DNA of 64,000 nucleotides, taken from contig NZ_RHQN01000011.1 in assembly GCF_003935425.1 (NCBI RefSeq), forward strand, positions 62,001 through 126,000, given 5' to 3'. A model generated the notes under the pieces. The model worked only from the letters and a program-made list of their open reading frames with translations. It searched no databases and was not told the origin of the DNA. Made by a program: the position numbers and the translations under genes. Shown here piece after piece: positions 55,761 through 64,000 of the stretch (the stretch's first letter is position 1; every line of letters begins with the position of its first letter). This DNA comes from Pseudomonas sp. v388. Its GTDB lineage: Bacteria > Pseudomonadota > Gammaproteobacteria > Pseudomonadales > Pseudomonadaceae.

Positions 55761-58700
55761 TCACTTCACCAAGTCCATCAAAGCCCCATACCCGTCCACC
55801 ACCTGGTACTTCACCTGATCCGAAGTGATCTTGGCGAAGAATTTTCGAGCGCAGGCGATTTTGGATTTTTCGATATCGCGCAGCTCAAGTGAAGACATCG
55901 AGCCCTTGGTTTCGGCGACGAAGTAAACGTGTTTCACCTTGCCTTCCTGGAAGGCTATCGCCCAGTCGGGGTTGTAGTTGCCGACAGGGGTTGGGATGAA
56001 GAAGCTCTTCGGCAGCTTGGCGTACACCGCAACTTCGGTACTGGCATCCAGCTCCTGAACGAATTTCCGTTCGATGTTGGAGTCGGTGAACACATAATCG
56101 TAGACGTGATGTTTGGCTTCAAACGCCTTGCTGAAGTCGTCACGCAACTTCTCGATGCTGAAGATATCGGAGCTGTGAGTTTCGTCCACCGGATTGTAAG
56201 CAATGTGCTCAACGATGGCCGTCGCCTTTTGCTCGTTGATCAACGTACCAGCCCTGGCAATGAAGTCTTCCGGGTTAGTTTTGTACTGGCTGAACACGGC
56301 TACATTCAAGCGCTTGAGGATGCTGGCAATGGTGCTGCGTGTCAGCTGCGTAGATCCCGCCAGGTTGCCGATCAGGTCATATTTCACCGCCGAATGAACG
56401 GAGTGCGTGTACTTCTCTGTCGAACTCTCGGCAACCTTGAAGGCAGTGCCGGTCTTCATATCGTCGAAGCTGGCATTTTCCAGCTGGGTGCCACGCTCGA
56501 TGATGTACTGCATCGGCTTGACCCGTAGCTCCTTATCCAACCAACCCACGCATTTACCTACCAGCTCATCAGTTTCAAAGTGAACGGTGTAGGCCGCCTT
56601 GCGGTTGATCTTGTTCCACAGCGCCTGAAACTCTTTCTTCTCGAAATTCGAGTTCAGCGGATTGAGCTTTGCTTTGCGGTCGTCACCAATATCCGGCATT
56701 TGCGCGGCGCTAAACACGCTATCGATCAGTTGGAAAACCTGCTCGGCATAAGGCTGCAGCTCGGCTGGCAGTTCAGCCACTTGCTCTTCACGCTTGGCGT
56801 CATGGTAGGTCTGGGTGATCTGATCATTATCGTCGGTATAGTCGTTTTTCAACAGGTATTTGTAGATCTGCTTGGCCAGTTGCGGCGTGACTTCTATGTC
56901 TCCACCAGAGGCCTGCAATACCTTGCCGGTGAAGTATTTTTCATCAGCGATACGTGGACGAGCAGACAGGGAGTCGCTGATATCTTTCTGCAGCGCACTG
57001 ACGAATTCCTTATAGCCTTCGCTGGCTACCACGGTCAGCTCGTTGATCTCGTGCACCGTGGCCGGGTTGTCCATACGCTCCCCCAGTTGATTCACAGACA
57101 AACGCATGCCACGTCCGACTTCCTGCCGGCGTGAGACAGTGTTATCGCTGTGTTTCAGGGCGCAGATGACGAAAATATTGGGGTTGTCCCAACCCTCGCG
57201 CAATGCCGAGTGCGAGAAAATAAAACGCACCGGCTCAGCAAAGGACAGCAGTCGCTCTTTGTCCTTGAGGATCAGGTCGTAGGCATCAACGTCATCGGTC
57301 TCGGTGGCCTTTTTGCCCACCGAGGGATCGACCAGACGCTTACTCTTCTTATCGATAGAGAAGTAACCGTTGTGCGTCTGCCGGGCCTGGATGCCTTTTA
57401 GATAACGGTTATAAGTCGTGTCTTCCAGCGTCATCACTTCGGTCAGGTAGGCGTTGTATTCCTCCTCGAAGATTTGCGCGTACTCCCCCGCCACCTCTCC
57501 GGTTTCATCGTACTGCCGGTACTTAGCAACTTCATCGATAAAGAACAGCGAGAGCACCTTGATGCCACGACTGAAAAGCATCATCTCCTTCTGGAAGTGT
57601 GCCTTGACTGCCTCGCGTATCTGGATACGCCGCATAGCAACCTCATCCACGTTGCCCACGGCATCGCCAGCGACCAGTTCTACCCCATTGATGAAGCTCA
57701 AGGCATCGATACGCGCATCGATGTCGGCAACTACATAACCCTTGTACTGGTCCAGCCCACCGGACAGGTCATACAGGTTGTCGTTACGACCGAGCTTACG
57801 CATCACCCGCTTGATGCCGCTGTTCTGCTTGACCTCAAACTCAACTCGCGCCATTGGCGGCTTGTTGGTGGAGACTTCGATGTCCTGCAGAAACAGGTAA
57901 GCGTTGGTGCCGGTCAAGTTCTTGATCGTAATGCCGCGCACATTGATCTTCTTCACCAGCTTCTGGTTGTACGCGTCCAAAGCATCGAGGCGGTGGATTT
58001 TGTTGTACTCAGTTTTGTGCGTCGCCGAGTAACGCACGATCATCAGCGGATTGAACTCACTGAAGGAAGCCAGCGTCTTGGCCCCTTCCATCTTCTGCGG
58101 CTCATCGAGAAATAGGATCGGCCGGTTAGCCTTGATCACATCGATGGGGCGGCGTGACTGGAAGTCGTCCAGCTCTTCGTAGATCCGTCGCTGGTCAGCA
58201 CCACGGGCTGCAAACGCCTGGATGTTGATAACCATAACGTTGATGCCGGCATCCGAGGAAAAGCTCTCCAGGTTGTGCAGCTGCTTGGAGTTGTAGATGA
58301 AAAACCGCGCCTTCTTGCCGTAGCTTTCCAGGAAGTGCTCAGCGGTAATCTGCAGCGACTTGTACACACCCTCGCGGATAGCAATGCTCGGCACCACGAC
58401 GATGAACTTGCTCCAGCCAAAGCGTTTGTTCAGCTCGAACATGCTCTTGATATAGCAGTAGGTCTTGCCGGTACCGGTCTCCATCTCGACATCGAGATTG
58501 ATCGGGCAACCGGTTTTGCTGTCTTTCAACAACGCAGAAGACAGCGCCAAATTTTGCCGACGCTGCACAGTCTGAACGTTCTCCAACAACTGAGCTGGAC
58601 TAAGAGCCAGCTCGGCATTCTTAAAGCCAACTTCGGTTGGCTCAGCAGAGCTCTGCACTCCATAGAGGTCAATCTGCTGTGACGTAACGGGTTTTGCAGG

Positions 58701-58820
58701 ATTTACACCAGGGTCAATGCGATAGCTCACGCCCAAGGCTTTGGGCTGACCAGCAAAGCAATCGGCAAAGGCGTCTACCGCTTGGGTTTGGTATGGCTGC
58801 TGTTTAAATTTCAGTTTCAT
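55761..58820 (-). CDS. res: Type III restriction enzyme subunit Res
   Basis: A 1019-residue restriction subunit. The N-terminal superfamily 2 helicase has motif [20 protein letters not shown] at about residues 112-130, motif [11 protein letters not shown] and motif III-like [11 protein letters not shown]. The motif VI region is [20 protein letters not shown]. The C-terminal nuclease domain carries NPDWAIAF and YFVAETKGS, the PD-(D/E)xK pattern of type III Res proteins. It cuts DNA at sites unmethylated by Mod. It is the last gene of the operon and overlaps the shortened dinD gene by 4 nt. Confidence 0.94.
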   Translation of the reverse strand: MKLKFKQQPYQTQAVDAFADCFAGQPKALGVSYRIDPGVNPAKPVTSQQIDLYGVQSSAEPTEVGFKNAELALSPAQLLENVQTVQRRQNLALSSALLKDSKTGCPINLDVEMETGTGKTYCYIKSMFELNKRFGWSKFIVVVPSIAIREGVYKSLQITAEHFLESYGKKARFFIYNSKQLHNLESFSSDAGINVMVINIQAFAARGADQRRIYEELDDFQSRRPIDVIKANRPILFLDEPQKMEGAKTLASFSEFNPLMIVRYSATHKTEYNKIHRLDALDAYNQKLVKKINVRGITIKNLTGTNAYLFLQDIEVSTNKPPMARVEFEVKQNSGIKRVMRKLGRNDNLYDLSGGLDQYKGYVVADIDARIDALSFINGVELVAGDAVGNVDEVAMRRIQIREAVKAHFQKEMMLFSRGIKVLSLFFIDEVAKYRQYDETGEVAGEYAQIFEEEYNAYLTEVMTLEDTTYNRYLKGIQARQTHNGYFSIDKKSKRLVDPSVGKKATETDDVDAYDLILKDKERLLSFAEPVRFIFSHSALREGWDNPNIFVICALKHSDNTVSRRQEVGRGMRLSVNQLGERMDNPATVHEINELTVVASEGYKEFVSALQKDISDSLSARPRIADEKYFTGKVLQASGGDIEVTPQLAKQIYKYLLKNDYTDDNDQITQTYHDAKREEQVAELPAELQPYAEQVFQLIDSVFSAAQMPDIGDDRKAKLNPLNSNFEKKEFQALWNKINRKAAYTVHFETDELVGKCVGWLDKELRVKPMQYIIERGTQLENASFDDMKTGTAFKVAESSTEKYTHSVHSAVKYDLIGNLAGSTQLTRSTIASILKRLNVAVFSQYKTNPEDFIARAGTLINEQKATAIVEHIAYNPVDETHSSDIFSIEKLRDDFSKAFEAKHHVYDYVFTDSNIERKFVQELDASTEVAVYAKLPKSFFIPTPVGNYNPDWAIAFQEGKVKHVYFVAETKGSMSSLELRDIEKSKIACARKFFAKITSDQVKYQVVDGYGALMDLVK

Positions 58821-59194
58821 ACGTCAGCACCCGAATAATCCGCTGGCAATTTAGGAGCCTGTTTGGCGATTTTCTTTTCTTCCGACTTCACTCGTCGCTC
58901 CAGCATGCGTATATCCTCTTCAGCCGGCAGCACCTCAGGCTTGATCCTGCGCTGACCGCCCGTGACGATCTCGATCATTTTCGTGACGCCACGAAAATGA
59001 TCAGACAATTCGTATCCTGTGCGCTCACGTGAGGTCATGGCACGCTGGATCGAGGAGAGAAAGCTTTCCCAATTGGCATAACCCAAAGGTTCCAACAGGT
59101 CGCGAGCGAACCAAAACTCGATATTCTCATCTGGTACACACTGCACCAGCGCATCCAGACGTTGCTGCAACTGTGTCAGTGGTTGATTGTCCAT
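58817..59194 (-). CDS. Shortened DinD-like protein
   Basis: A 125-residue protein. Residues about 20-85 ([20 protein letters not shown], then SFLSSIQRA and [11 protein letters not shown]) match the N-terminal domain of DNA-damage-inducible protein D. Residues about 86-125 ([20 protein letters not shown]) match its C-terminal tail. The middle part of about 140 residues found in full DinD (274 residues in E. coli) is missing, with the frame kept. It lies between mod and res and overlaps res by ATGA, so it is translated together with the restriction subunit. Confidence 0.75.
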   Translation of the reverse strand: MDNQPLTQLQQRLDALVQCVPDENIEFWFARDLLEPLGYANWESFLSSIQRAMTSRERTGYELSDHFRGVTKMIEIVTGGQRRIKPEVLPAEEDIRMLERRVKSEEKKIAKQAPKLPADYSGADV

Positions 59195-59213
59195 AGCGGC
59201 GGCTCCCTGTCGG

Positions 59214-61106
59214 TCAAAGGGTCTTGATTTCAGTAGCCGGCGACAGCAGCTTGAATACCTGCTCGACGTTAATCTTCACGCTGTCGCTAGCAAACCCGGA
59301 GTCACGGAACACCACGCGCAATGGCTGATGTCCGGCGAGCTGTTTAACAAAGTCCTCGTCAATGCCGGTGTCGAAGCAAGCAACCAGGGCGTTACCGTCG
59401 ACAAAGAAAACGGTCTTGCCAGCAATGCTTTGCTGGCTGATCGGCAGGGCCAGATCGACGCCCCAGTCCAGAAGCACCTGGAACAGCAGATCTTCGGCGG
59501 TGCGGTCTTTGCGGATATTGTCTACTTGATCGGAAAGCAGGTCTTGGCTGACAGCATCCGGGTTGTAGTAAACCTCCTTCATATTGGAAGTATCGACTTT
59601 TAGAGTTCGGAACCCTGTATCGAGGTCTGGAACGGTCATAGCGTGTGCGGCTTTAATTTTGGTGCCTGCGCGCCTAATTCGCTCTTTTCCTATATCAGAT
59701 ATTTTGGAATATCCATTTTTATAAGCTTCACTATCTTCAGGGCACGCCTCTGGCAGCTGAATCATCACATATCTACGAGTACCTTGATCTTCAGCATTAA
59801 GAGCCATAACCGCATGCGCCGTTGTAGCTGAGCCGGCAAAAAAATCAACAACAATACCATCCGACTGCATTCCAATTGATATACAGCGCTTAATTAACTC
59901 AATTGGCTTTGGAGTGTCAAAAACCTTGGCCCCGAATAGACTTTTTATATCTATCGACGCTTTCTTATTGCCCTCTATATTTTGCCAGAGATTTGACGGC
60001 TGCTTCAGACGTCCCTCCAAGTAAAACTTTTGATATGGCTTCCATACCTGGACCCCGCTCTCGGCAACCTGCTTCCACTCAATCAAATTATTACTTTTAA
60101 GCTCCTCATAATTTTTCGGGCCACAGCGCCACCTACTTTCATATCCACCAGGTCCTATCGGAAAAACTTTTCCTCCATCAGGGGCTTCAACGCTGTAATA
60201 CATTGTAGGCCTATCTTCACGTCGATCCTCGCCACCAGTTTTCCTGAGGGTTCGAGTGAGGTAGCGACCGAACTCATCTTGCTGATCATAAATTTTCTGG
60301 TCGTTCGAAGTAAAAGGCAAACCATATAAAGTTGCCTCTTCAGATTTAGAGTAAATCAGAATAAAATCAACTTCATTTACTAAAATTCCATGCCCCTGAC
60401 CGCTTGGCGTGCCGGTAGCGCGAGAAACCTTACCGCGAAAATTACTTTCACCAAAAATCTCATCACAAACCTTTTGTAGGTTTGCCTGCTCATTATCATC
60501 AATTGAAATGAATATTAAACCATCATCCCTTAATAAGCTCCGAGCCAATCGCAACCTTGAGTAAATCATACTCAGCCAATCCGAATGGATCCTGCCATTG
60601 CTTTCTGGATTAGCAATCATTCTATCGCCCACCTCACCTCTCTGATTAGACCGATACAAATAAGTATCAACATCCTCTGCAAAATCATCCTCGTAAATAA
60701 AGTCTCCCCCAGTATTATAGGGTGGATCGATATATATAAGAGAAACTTTATTGAGGTAAACCTCCTGCAAAAGCTTTAACGCTTCAAGATTATCCCCTTC
60801 AATAAAGAGGTTTTGCGTGGTCTCAAAATTAACACTGTCCTCTCTGCAAGGACGCAAGGTCTTTGCAATCGGGGCATTGGCAGTCAGCAACGCCTCACGT
60901 TTACCCGGCCAGTTCAGGTGGTAGCGCTCTTGAGGGCCTTCGACGACCGATCCTGATAATTCTTGTCGTAGCTGATCGAAGTCTACCGCCAGCCTCACCA
61001 CGCCATCTTCGCCCTGGGATTCAGTGACGCAGCTCGGGAACAACTCGCGAATACGCGCGACGTTGTCCTGCGTGAGATTGGGCGAGTGCATTTTCATTTT
61101 CTCCAT
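59214..61106 (-). CDS. mod: Type III DNA adenine methyltransferase subunit Mod
   Basis: A 630-residue modification subunit. The start at 61106 has TAGGAG 6 nt upstream. The catalytic DPPY lies at residues 127-130 (YIDPPYNTGG) and the SAM-binding motif FAGSATTAHAVMAL follows at about 419; this order fits the beta class typical of type III Mod. The middle of the gene (about 59640-60840, target-recognition part) is far more AT-rich than both ends, a sign of domain exchange. Mod makes the sequence choice for Res. It follows DUF4391 and the 31-residue ORF in the same operon. Confidence 0.95.
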   Translation of the reverse strand: MEKMKMHSPNLTQDNVARIRELFPSCVTESQGEDGVVRLAVDFDQLRQELSGSVVEGPQERYHLNWPGKREALLTANAPIAKTLRPCREDSVNFETTQNLFIEGDNLEALKLLQEVYLNKVSLIYIDPPYNTGGDFIYEDDFAEDVDTYLYRSNQRGEVGDRMIANPESNGRIHSDWLSMIYSRLRLARSLLRDDGLIFISIDDNEQANLQKVCDEIFGESNFRGKVSRATGTPSGQGHGILVNEVDFILIYSKSEEATLYGLPFTSNDQKIYDQQDEFGRYLTRTLRKTGGEDRREDRPTMYYSVEAPDGGKVFPIGPGGYESRWRCGPKNYEELKSNNLIEWKQVAESGVQVWKPYQKFYLEGRLKQPSNLWQNIEGNKKASIDIKSLFGAKVFDTPKPIELIKRCISIGMQSDGIVVDFFAGSATTAHAVMALNAEDQGTRRYVMIQLPEACPEDSEAYKNGYSKISDIGKERIRRAGTKIKAAHAMTVPDLDTGFRTLKVDTSNMKEVYYNPDAVSQDLLSDQVDNIRKDRTAEDLLFQVLLDWGVDLALPISQQSIAGKTVFFVDGNALVACFDTGIDEDFVKQLAGHQPLRVVFRDSGFASDSVKINVEQVFKLLSPATEIKTL

Positions 61107-61180
61107 GTTTACTCCTAAGGTCGCCAAGCTTTCTAGAGAAATGCTCAGCGACTCAATTGTTCAAGTTCGTGCTGATAGAT

Positions 61181-61276
61181 TCAGTCGTCTTCGTCGATGC
61201 TTTCGAGTTGCGCTAACGCATCGCCCGCGACCTGCTTGATGTATCTCTTCGATTCGCCAATCAGGGCCTGCGTCAT
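61181..61276 (-). CDS. 31-residue ORF coupled to the DUF4391 gene
   Basis: Starts at an ATGA overlap with the DUF4391 stop and codes for MTQALIGESKRYIKQVAGDA plus an acidic end (LAQLESIDEDD). It has an amphipathic helical pattern. The overlap and codon use suggest it is translated, but there is no homology to support it. Confidence 0.4.
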   Translation of the reverse strand: MTQALIGESKRYIKQVAGDALAQLESIDEDD

Positions 61277-61974
61277 GCGCTCTCCCTGCCGGTCAACTGT
61301 TCAAGTTCGCTCTTTAGCTGTCGCAAGAGCGCGTTGATCTCGACCTTGCGGTTGAATTGCTTTTCTTTGGCAAGCTTGCTCGCGGCCTTCTCGACCTCAC
61401 GCTGCTTCGCCGCAACCTGTTCGACACGAGCGACCAAGTCACCAAGGCCTTCTTGCTGGCGTGCAGGTGTGGGAATCAGGCCGTGAAGCACCTGTTCGTA
61501 CAAGCCACCCAAGTCGAGCGCCAAAGGCATGGCGGCGCGTTCCACATCGCTCGGTAACCACGCCGTCGCAAAGTAGTCGCTCAACACCCAACGGCTCGCG
61601 TCTGACTCGTTGGGGCGCTTGTACGCGGCGATTACCTGCGTTCGGCCGTCAAAGCTCAGCTCGAAGATGATGGGGAACTGCACCGCACCATCTATACAGC
61701 GCAACACATCCAGATTCAGCTCCGACGTCTTGAGCTGGATGGCGAAGATCTGAAGCTCCGGCACATTGGGTCTAGCGGGCAGGTTGATCGTTTCCGGAGC
61801 CAGCTTGTATTGCCAGACGATCTGTTCCACTTGCTCAACGAAGAAGTCTTTCAGCCGTGTGTTGGCTCCACTGTGTTCGTAGATCTTGTTCTTTGGCAGG
61901 GTGCGGCCAAAAGCGGCCTGCTTCGGGTAGCTGATGAACGCGGCGTTCGACTCCCATGGAGAGATATGACTCAT
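61273..61974 (-). CDS. DUF4391 domain protein
   Basis: A 233-residue protein starting in an ATGA overlap with the helicase gene. Family-like segments are LPKNKIYEHSGANTRLKDFF, VEQIVWQYKLAPETINLPAR and VPELQIFAIQLKTSELNLDV. The last 60 residues form a coiled coil (VAAKQREVEKAASKLAKEKQ). DUF4391 proteins are regularly found with SNF2-type helicases and type III methylases; their role is unknown. It is probably a scaffold or regulator in the restriction complex, by context only. Confidence 0.8.
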   Translation of the reverse strand: MSHISPWESNAAFISYPKQAAFGRTLPKNKIYEHSGANTRLKDFFVEQVEQIVWQYKLAPETINLPARPNVPELQIFAIQLKTSELNLDVLRCIDGAVQFPIIFELSFDGRTQVIAAYKRPNESDASRWVLSDYFATAWLPSDVERAAMPLALDLGGLYEQVLHGLIPTPARQQEGLGDLVARVEQVAAKQREVEKAASKLAKEKQFNRKVEINALLRQLKSELEQLTGRESA

Positions 61975-64000
61975 CCGGCCTCCTGAATTATCAAGAAGGT
62001 GATGAGCTCGAAGTCATCCAGCCCGGCAATAGTGTTGACCAGCGCAGTGGTTTTGCCGCCGCTGAACAGGCTGTCCAGATCCTTTTCTTCCTTCACCCCG
62101 ATCATCGAACGAATGGTCTTGCCAAGCAGGTCGGAATATACCTGCATCTGCCGCCCGTCAGCAGTTTCCTTGTTAAACAGACTGCAAGCCTCCGGAATGG
62201 GCAGCGCTTGGCCCTTGCAGCAACTGCGCACCACATCGAGCAGGCGTTTGACCTGGGTGTGATCATGAATGACCTCACCCTCACGACTGATGTAGACGAG
62301 GTAATACGGGTGCAGACGGTTATGATGGCTAACGCTGACGCTCGAGTTGCGGTTACGCAGTGTAAAGATCACCCCTGGATGCAGGCCAAGCTCAGGTTTG
62401 GCTGATACAGCGGCGTGCATGCCGCTCGGTACGTTGTTCAACTCACCATTGGCTTTAACGTAATTGAGCAAGTCCATGCGGAAGTCATTGAGCCCCAGAT
62501 CTGTGATCGAAACGCCCGTTTTCAGGTCTTCCAGCTCAATGACTTCGTCTTGCAGGCGGCGCAACTGCTCCTTGCGGTAGGACACGTCGTTGGCTTGAGC
62601 GCTCAACACATTGTCGTCGCCCGTGGCAGTGACGTCGGCAATCATCATCCGGCTCTCGACACGCTCCTTGAGGTTGATGTACTCGTCGAGCGAGATGTCG
62701 GGCCAGTAATTGACCAGTTGGATGCTGCTGTTGGGCGATCCAATGCGATCCACTCGACCGAAGCGCTGGATAATGCGCACGGGGTTCCAGTGGATGTCGT
62801 AGTTGATGAGGTAGTCGCAGTCCTGCAGGTTCTGGCCCTCGGAGATGCAGTCGGTGCCGATCAGTAAGTCAATCTCTGCCAGTTCGTTGGGCAGCACGAT
62901 GGCCTTTTCTTTGGATCGTGGCGAGAAGAGGGTGAGCAGCTCTTGGAAGTCGTAGCTTTTCTTTTGAGCTGTGTTTTTTAGCGTCGACTGAGGCGCGCTA
63001 CTACCAGTGACCTTCGCTGTATGCAGGTTCTGATTGGCGAGCAGCTCAGTGGCCAGATTGTCATAGAGGTAATTGGCCGTATCAGCGAAAGCCGTGAAAA
63101 TCAGTACTTTTTTATTGCCTGGATTAATGGGATTGGCAATTTTGTCGAGTACTAGCGATTTCAGGTGCTGCAACTTGGCGTCTTCGGATGGCGTGATTTT
63201 GCTCATCGAGACCAGTAAAGCGGAGATGATTTCCAGGTCAACCTGGAGTTCATGCTCCCAAGAAGGCAGATCCATATCTGCCAGCTTTATCCGAATGGTG
63301 TTGCCGATTTCTAAGTCATGAAACGACGGAATGCCGTCTTCTTCAGCGTCAATTGAGCCCATGGCTTCTGTAAGGCTGGCGACCTCTGTTACACCGCCCC
63401 GGCTCTCGAACTCCTTAATCAGGCCGAGAACGCGCTGGTGGTTTTCCTTCAAAGCATTAAGTGTGCTGCGGAATGCATAAACAGAGCTCTCAAGACGCTT
63501 CAGCAAATTCGTTGTCATCAGCGCTACCAGGCTTTTTTCCCGGTCAACCTGACGTAGCTTGCCTCGACCGCCTTCAACCTGCGTGTCATACATCTCTTCA
63601 TACTTCGCCAATCTGCTAGGCAAGATGTAGCTGATGGGGGCATATACGGCGAGCTTGAGCAGAGACAACTGCTCGAAAATCTCGTTGAAACTCATTATAT
63701 CCGTTCGCTGCTCAGCACCCACAACCAGTGGACTACGGAACGACAAGGGCTTGCGCCGTTCAGGGAAATGCCCGATATCCGTGGTGTCGTAGTAGGTCTG
63801 AATGTGCTTTCGCGAGCGTGCAATCGTGACGCTGTCTAGCAACTCGAAGAAATCGAAGTCGAGCGAGTCCAAAATAGCGCGCGCCGTGCGTTCCTCGGGC
63901 GGAAGTTTTGACCAAGCGTTAAAACTGGCCTGCGCACCACGGAAAATCTCCTCGACAGTTTTGCCAGTTCTCAGCTTCTTGCTTAGGTTTTCGGAGTTGC
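61971..64000 (-). CDS. SNF2-type helicase (partial, N-terminus beyond window)
   Basis: The frame is open from the right edge to 61971 (about 676 residues visible). The C-terminal helicase half is present: IFTAFADTANYLYDNLATEL, then LLIGTDCISEGQNLQDCDYL and INYDIHWNPVRIIQRFGRVD with RIGSPN, which are motifs V and VI of SNF2/Rad54-like enzymes. The ATP-binding N-terminal half with Walker A and B lies outside the window. It is the first visible gene of the leftward operon helicase-DUF4391-mod-dinD-res and overlaps DUF4391 by 4 nt. Confidence 0.9.
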   Translation of the reverse strand, partial: NSENLSKKLRTGKTVEEIFRGAQASFNAWSKLPPEERTARAILDSLDFDFFELLDSVTIARSRKHIQTYYDTTDIGHFPERRKPLSFRSPLVVGAEQRTDIMSFNEIFEQLSLLKLAVYAPISYILPSRLAKYEEMYDTQVEGGRGKLRQVDREKSLVALMTTNLLKRLESSVYAFRSTLNALKENHQRVLGLIKEFESRGGVTEVASLTEAMGSIDAEEDGIPSFHDLEIGNTIRIKLADMDLPSWEHELQVDLEIISALLVSMSKITPSEDAKLQHLKSLVLDKIANPINPGNKKVLIFTAFADTANYLYDNLATELLANQNLHTAKVTGSSAPQSTLKNTAQKKSYDFQELLTLFSPRSKEKAIVLPNELAEIDLLIGTDCISEGQNLQDCDYLINYDIHWNPVRIIQRFGRVDRIGSPNSSIQLVNYWPDISLDEYINLKERVESRMMIADVTATGDDNVLSAQANDVSYRKEQLRRLQDEVIELEDLKTGVSITDLGLNDFRMDLLNYVKANGELNNVPSGMHAAVSAKPELGLHPGVIFTLRNRNSSVSVSHHNRLHPYYLVYISREGEVIHDHTQVKRLLDVVRSCCKGQALPIPEACSLFNKETADGRQMQVYSDLLGKTIRSMIGVKEEKDLDSLFSGGKTTALVNTIAGLDDFELITFLIIQEAG

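Noticed and set aside
19303-64000. CRISPR array or cas genes in the defence island
   Set aside because: No regularly spaced direct repeats and no Cas-like proteins were seen; the repeat arrays at 29426 and 31590 are irregular and inverted.

Overview
The window is a Pseudomonas chromosome segment, most likely from the P. fluorescens complex. This is inferred from gene order and content: dnaJ-dnaK-grpE, recN, fur, bamE, rnfH, ratA, an SNF transporter, smpB, the L/D-lactate locus, then ssrA. Pseudomonas-type REP palindromes and the tmRNA tag ANDETYGEYALAA fit this. The core part runs from 1 to about 19.3 kb and has high GC and tightly packed genes.

Core region (1-19302). The heat-shock genes read leftwards; dnaK and grpE each have a good sigma-32 type promoter. 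recN reads rightwards behind a LexA box. fur and bamE are divergent. rnfH and ratA overlap and read leftwards after an Na+-dependent transporter. smpB and ssrA, the two parts of trans-translation, flank the lactate locus: the regulator lldR, a perfect 17-bp FadR-type operator, lldP, then lutA-lutB-lutC-dld joined by ATGA overlaps.

Island (from about 19.3 kb to beyond the right edge). A tyrosine integrase gene starts less than 200 bp after the 3' end of ssrA, a common integration site. Almost everything to its right is accessory DNA rich in defence-type genes. (i) A HEPN protein, a DUF445 membrane protein and a three-gene cassette of two dynamin-like GTPases plus a tail-anchored coiled-coil protein (23361-27962). 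I could not match this cassette to a known system. (ii) A WYL regulator. (iii) A cold-shock-domain/zinc-ribbon protein of 606 residues between inverted transposon-end-like repeat arrays. (iv) A McrB/McrC-like (DUF2357) pair followed by two small membrane proteins and three tiny ORFs. (v) An HNH nuclease and a small membrane coiled-coil protein divergent from a second WYL regulator, with palindromes in the shared promoter region. (vi) A full recC-recB-recD operon flanked by direct repeats made of the recD tail and a 54-residue gene. (vii) A recombination set: a zinc-ribbon/glycine-zipper protein, a frameshifted DUF932 gene, a YqaJ nuclease, a metal-binding/RDF-like protein and RadC. (viii) An extended type III restriction-modification operon read leftwards: SNF2-type helicase (cut by the window edge), DUF4391, a 31-residue ORF, mod, a shortened DinD and res.

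Several decayed duplicate fragments (HEPN tail, recD tail plus small gene, radC tail) and three frameshift-type lesions or candidates show repeated recombination in the island. No right attachment site was found by eye, so the island probably continues past 64000. All calls come from reading the sequence; no database search was run.
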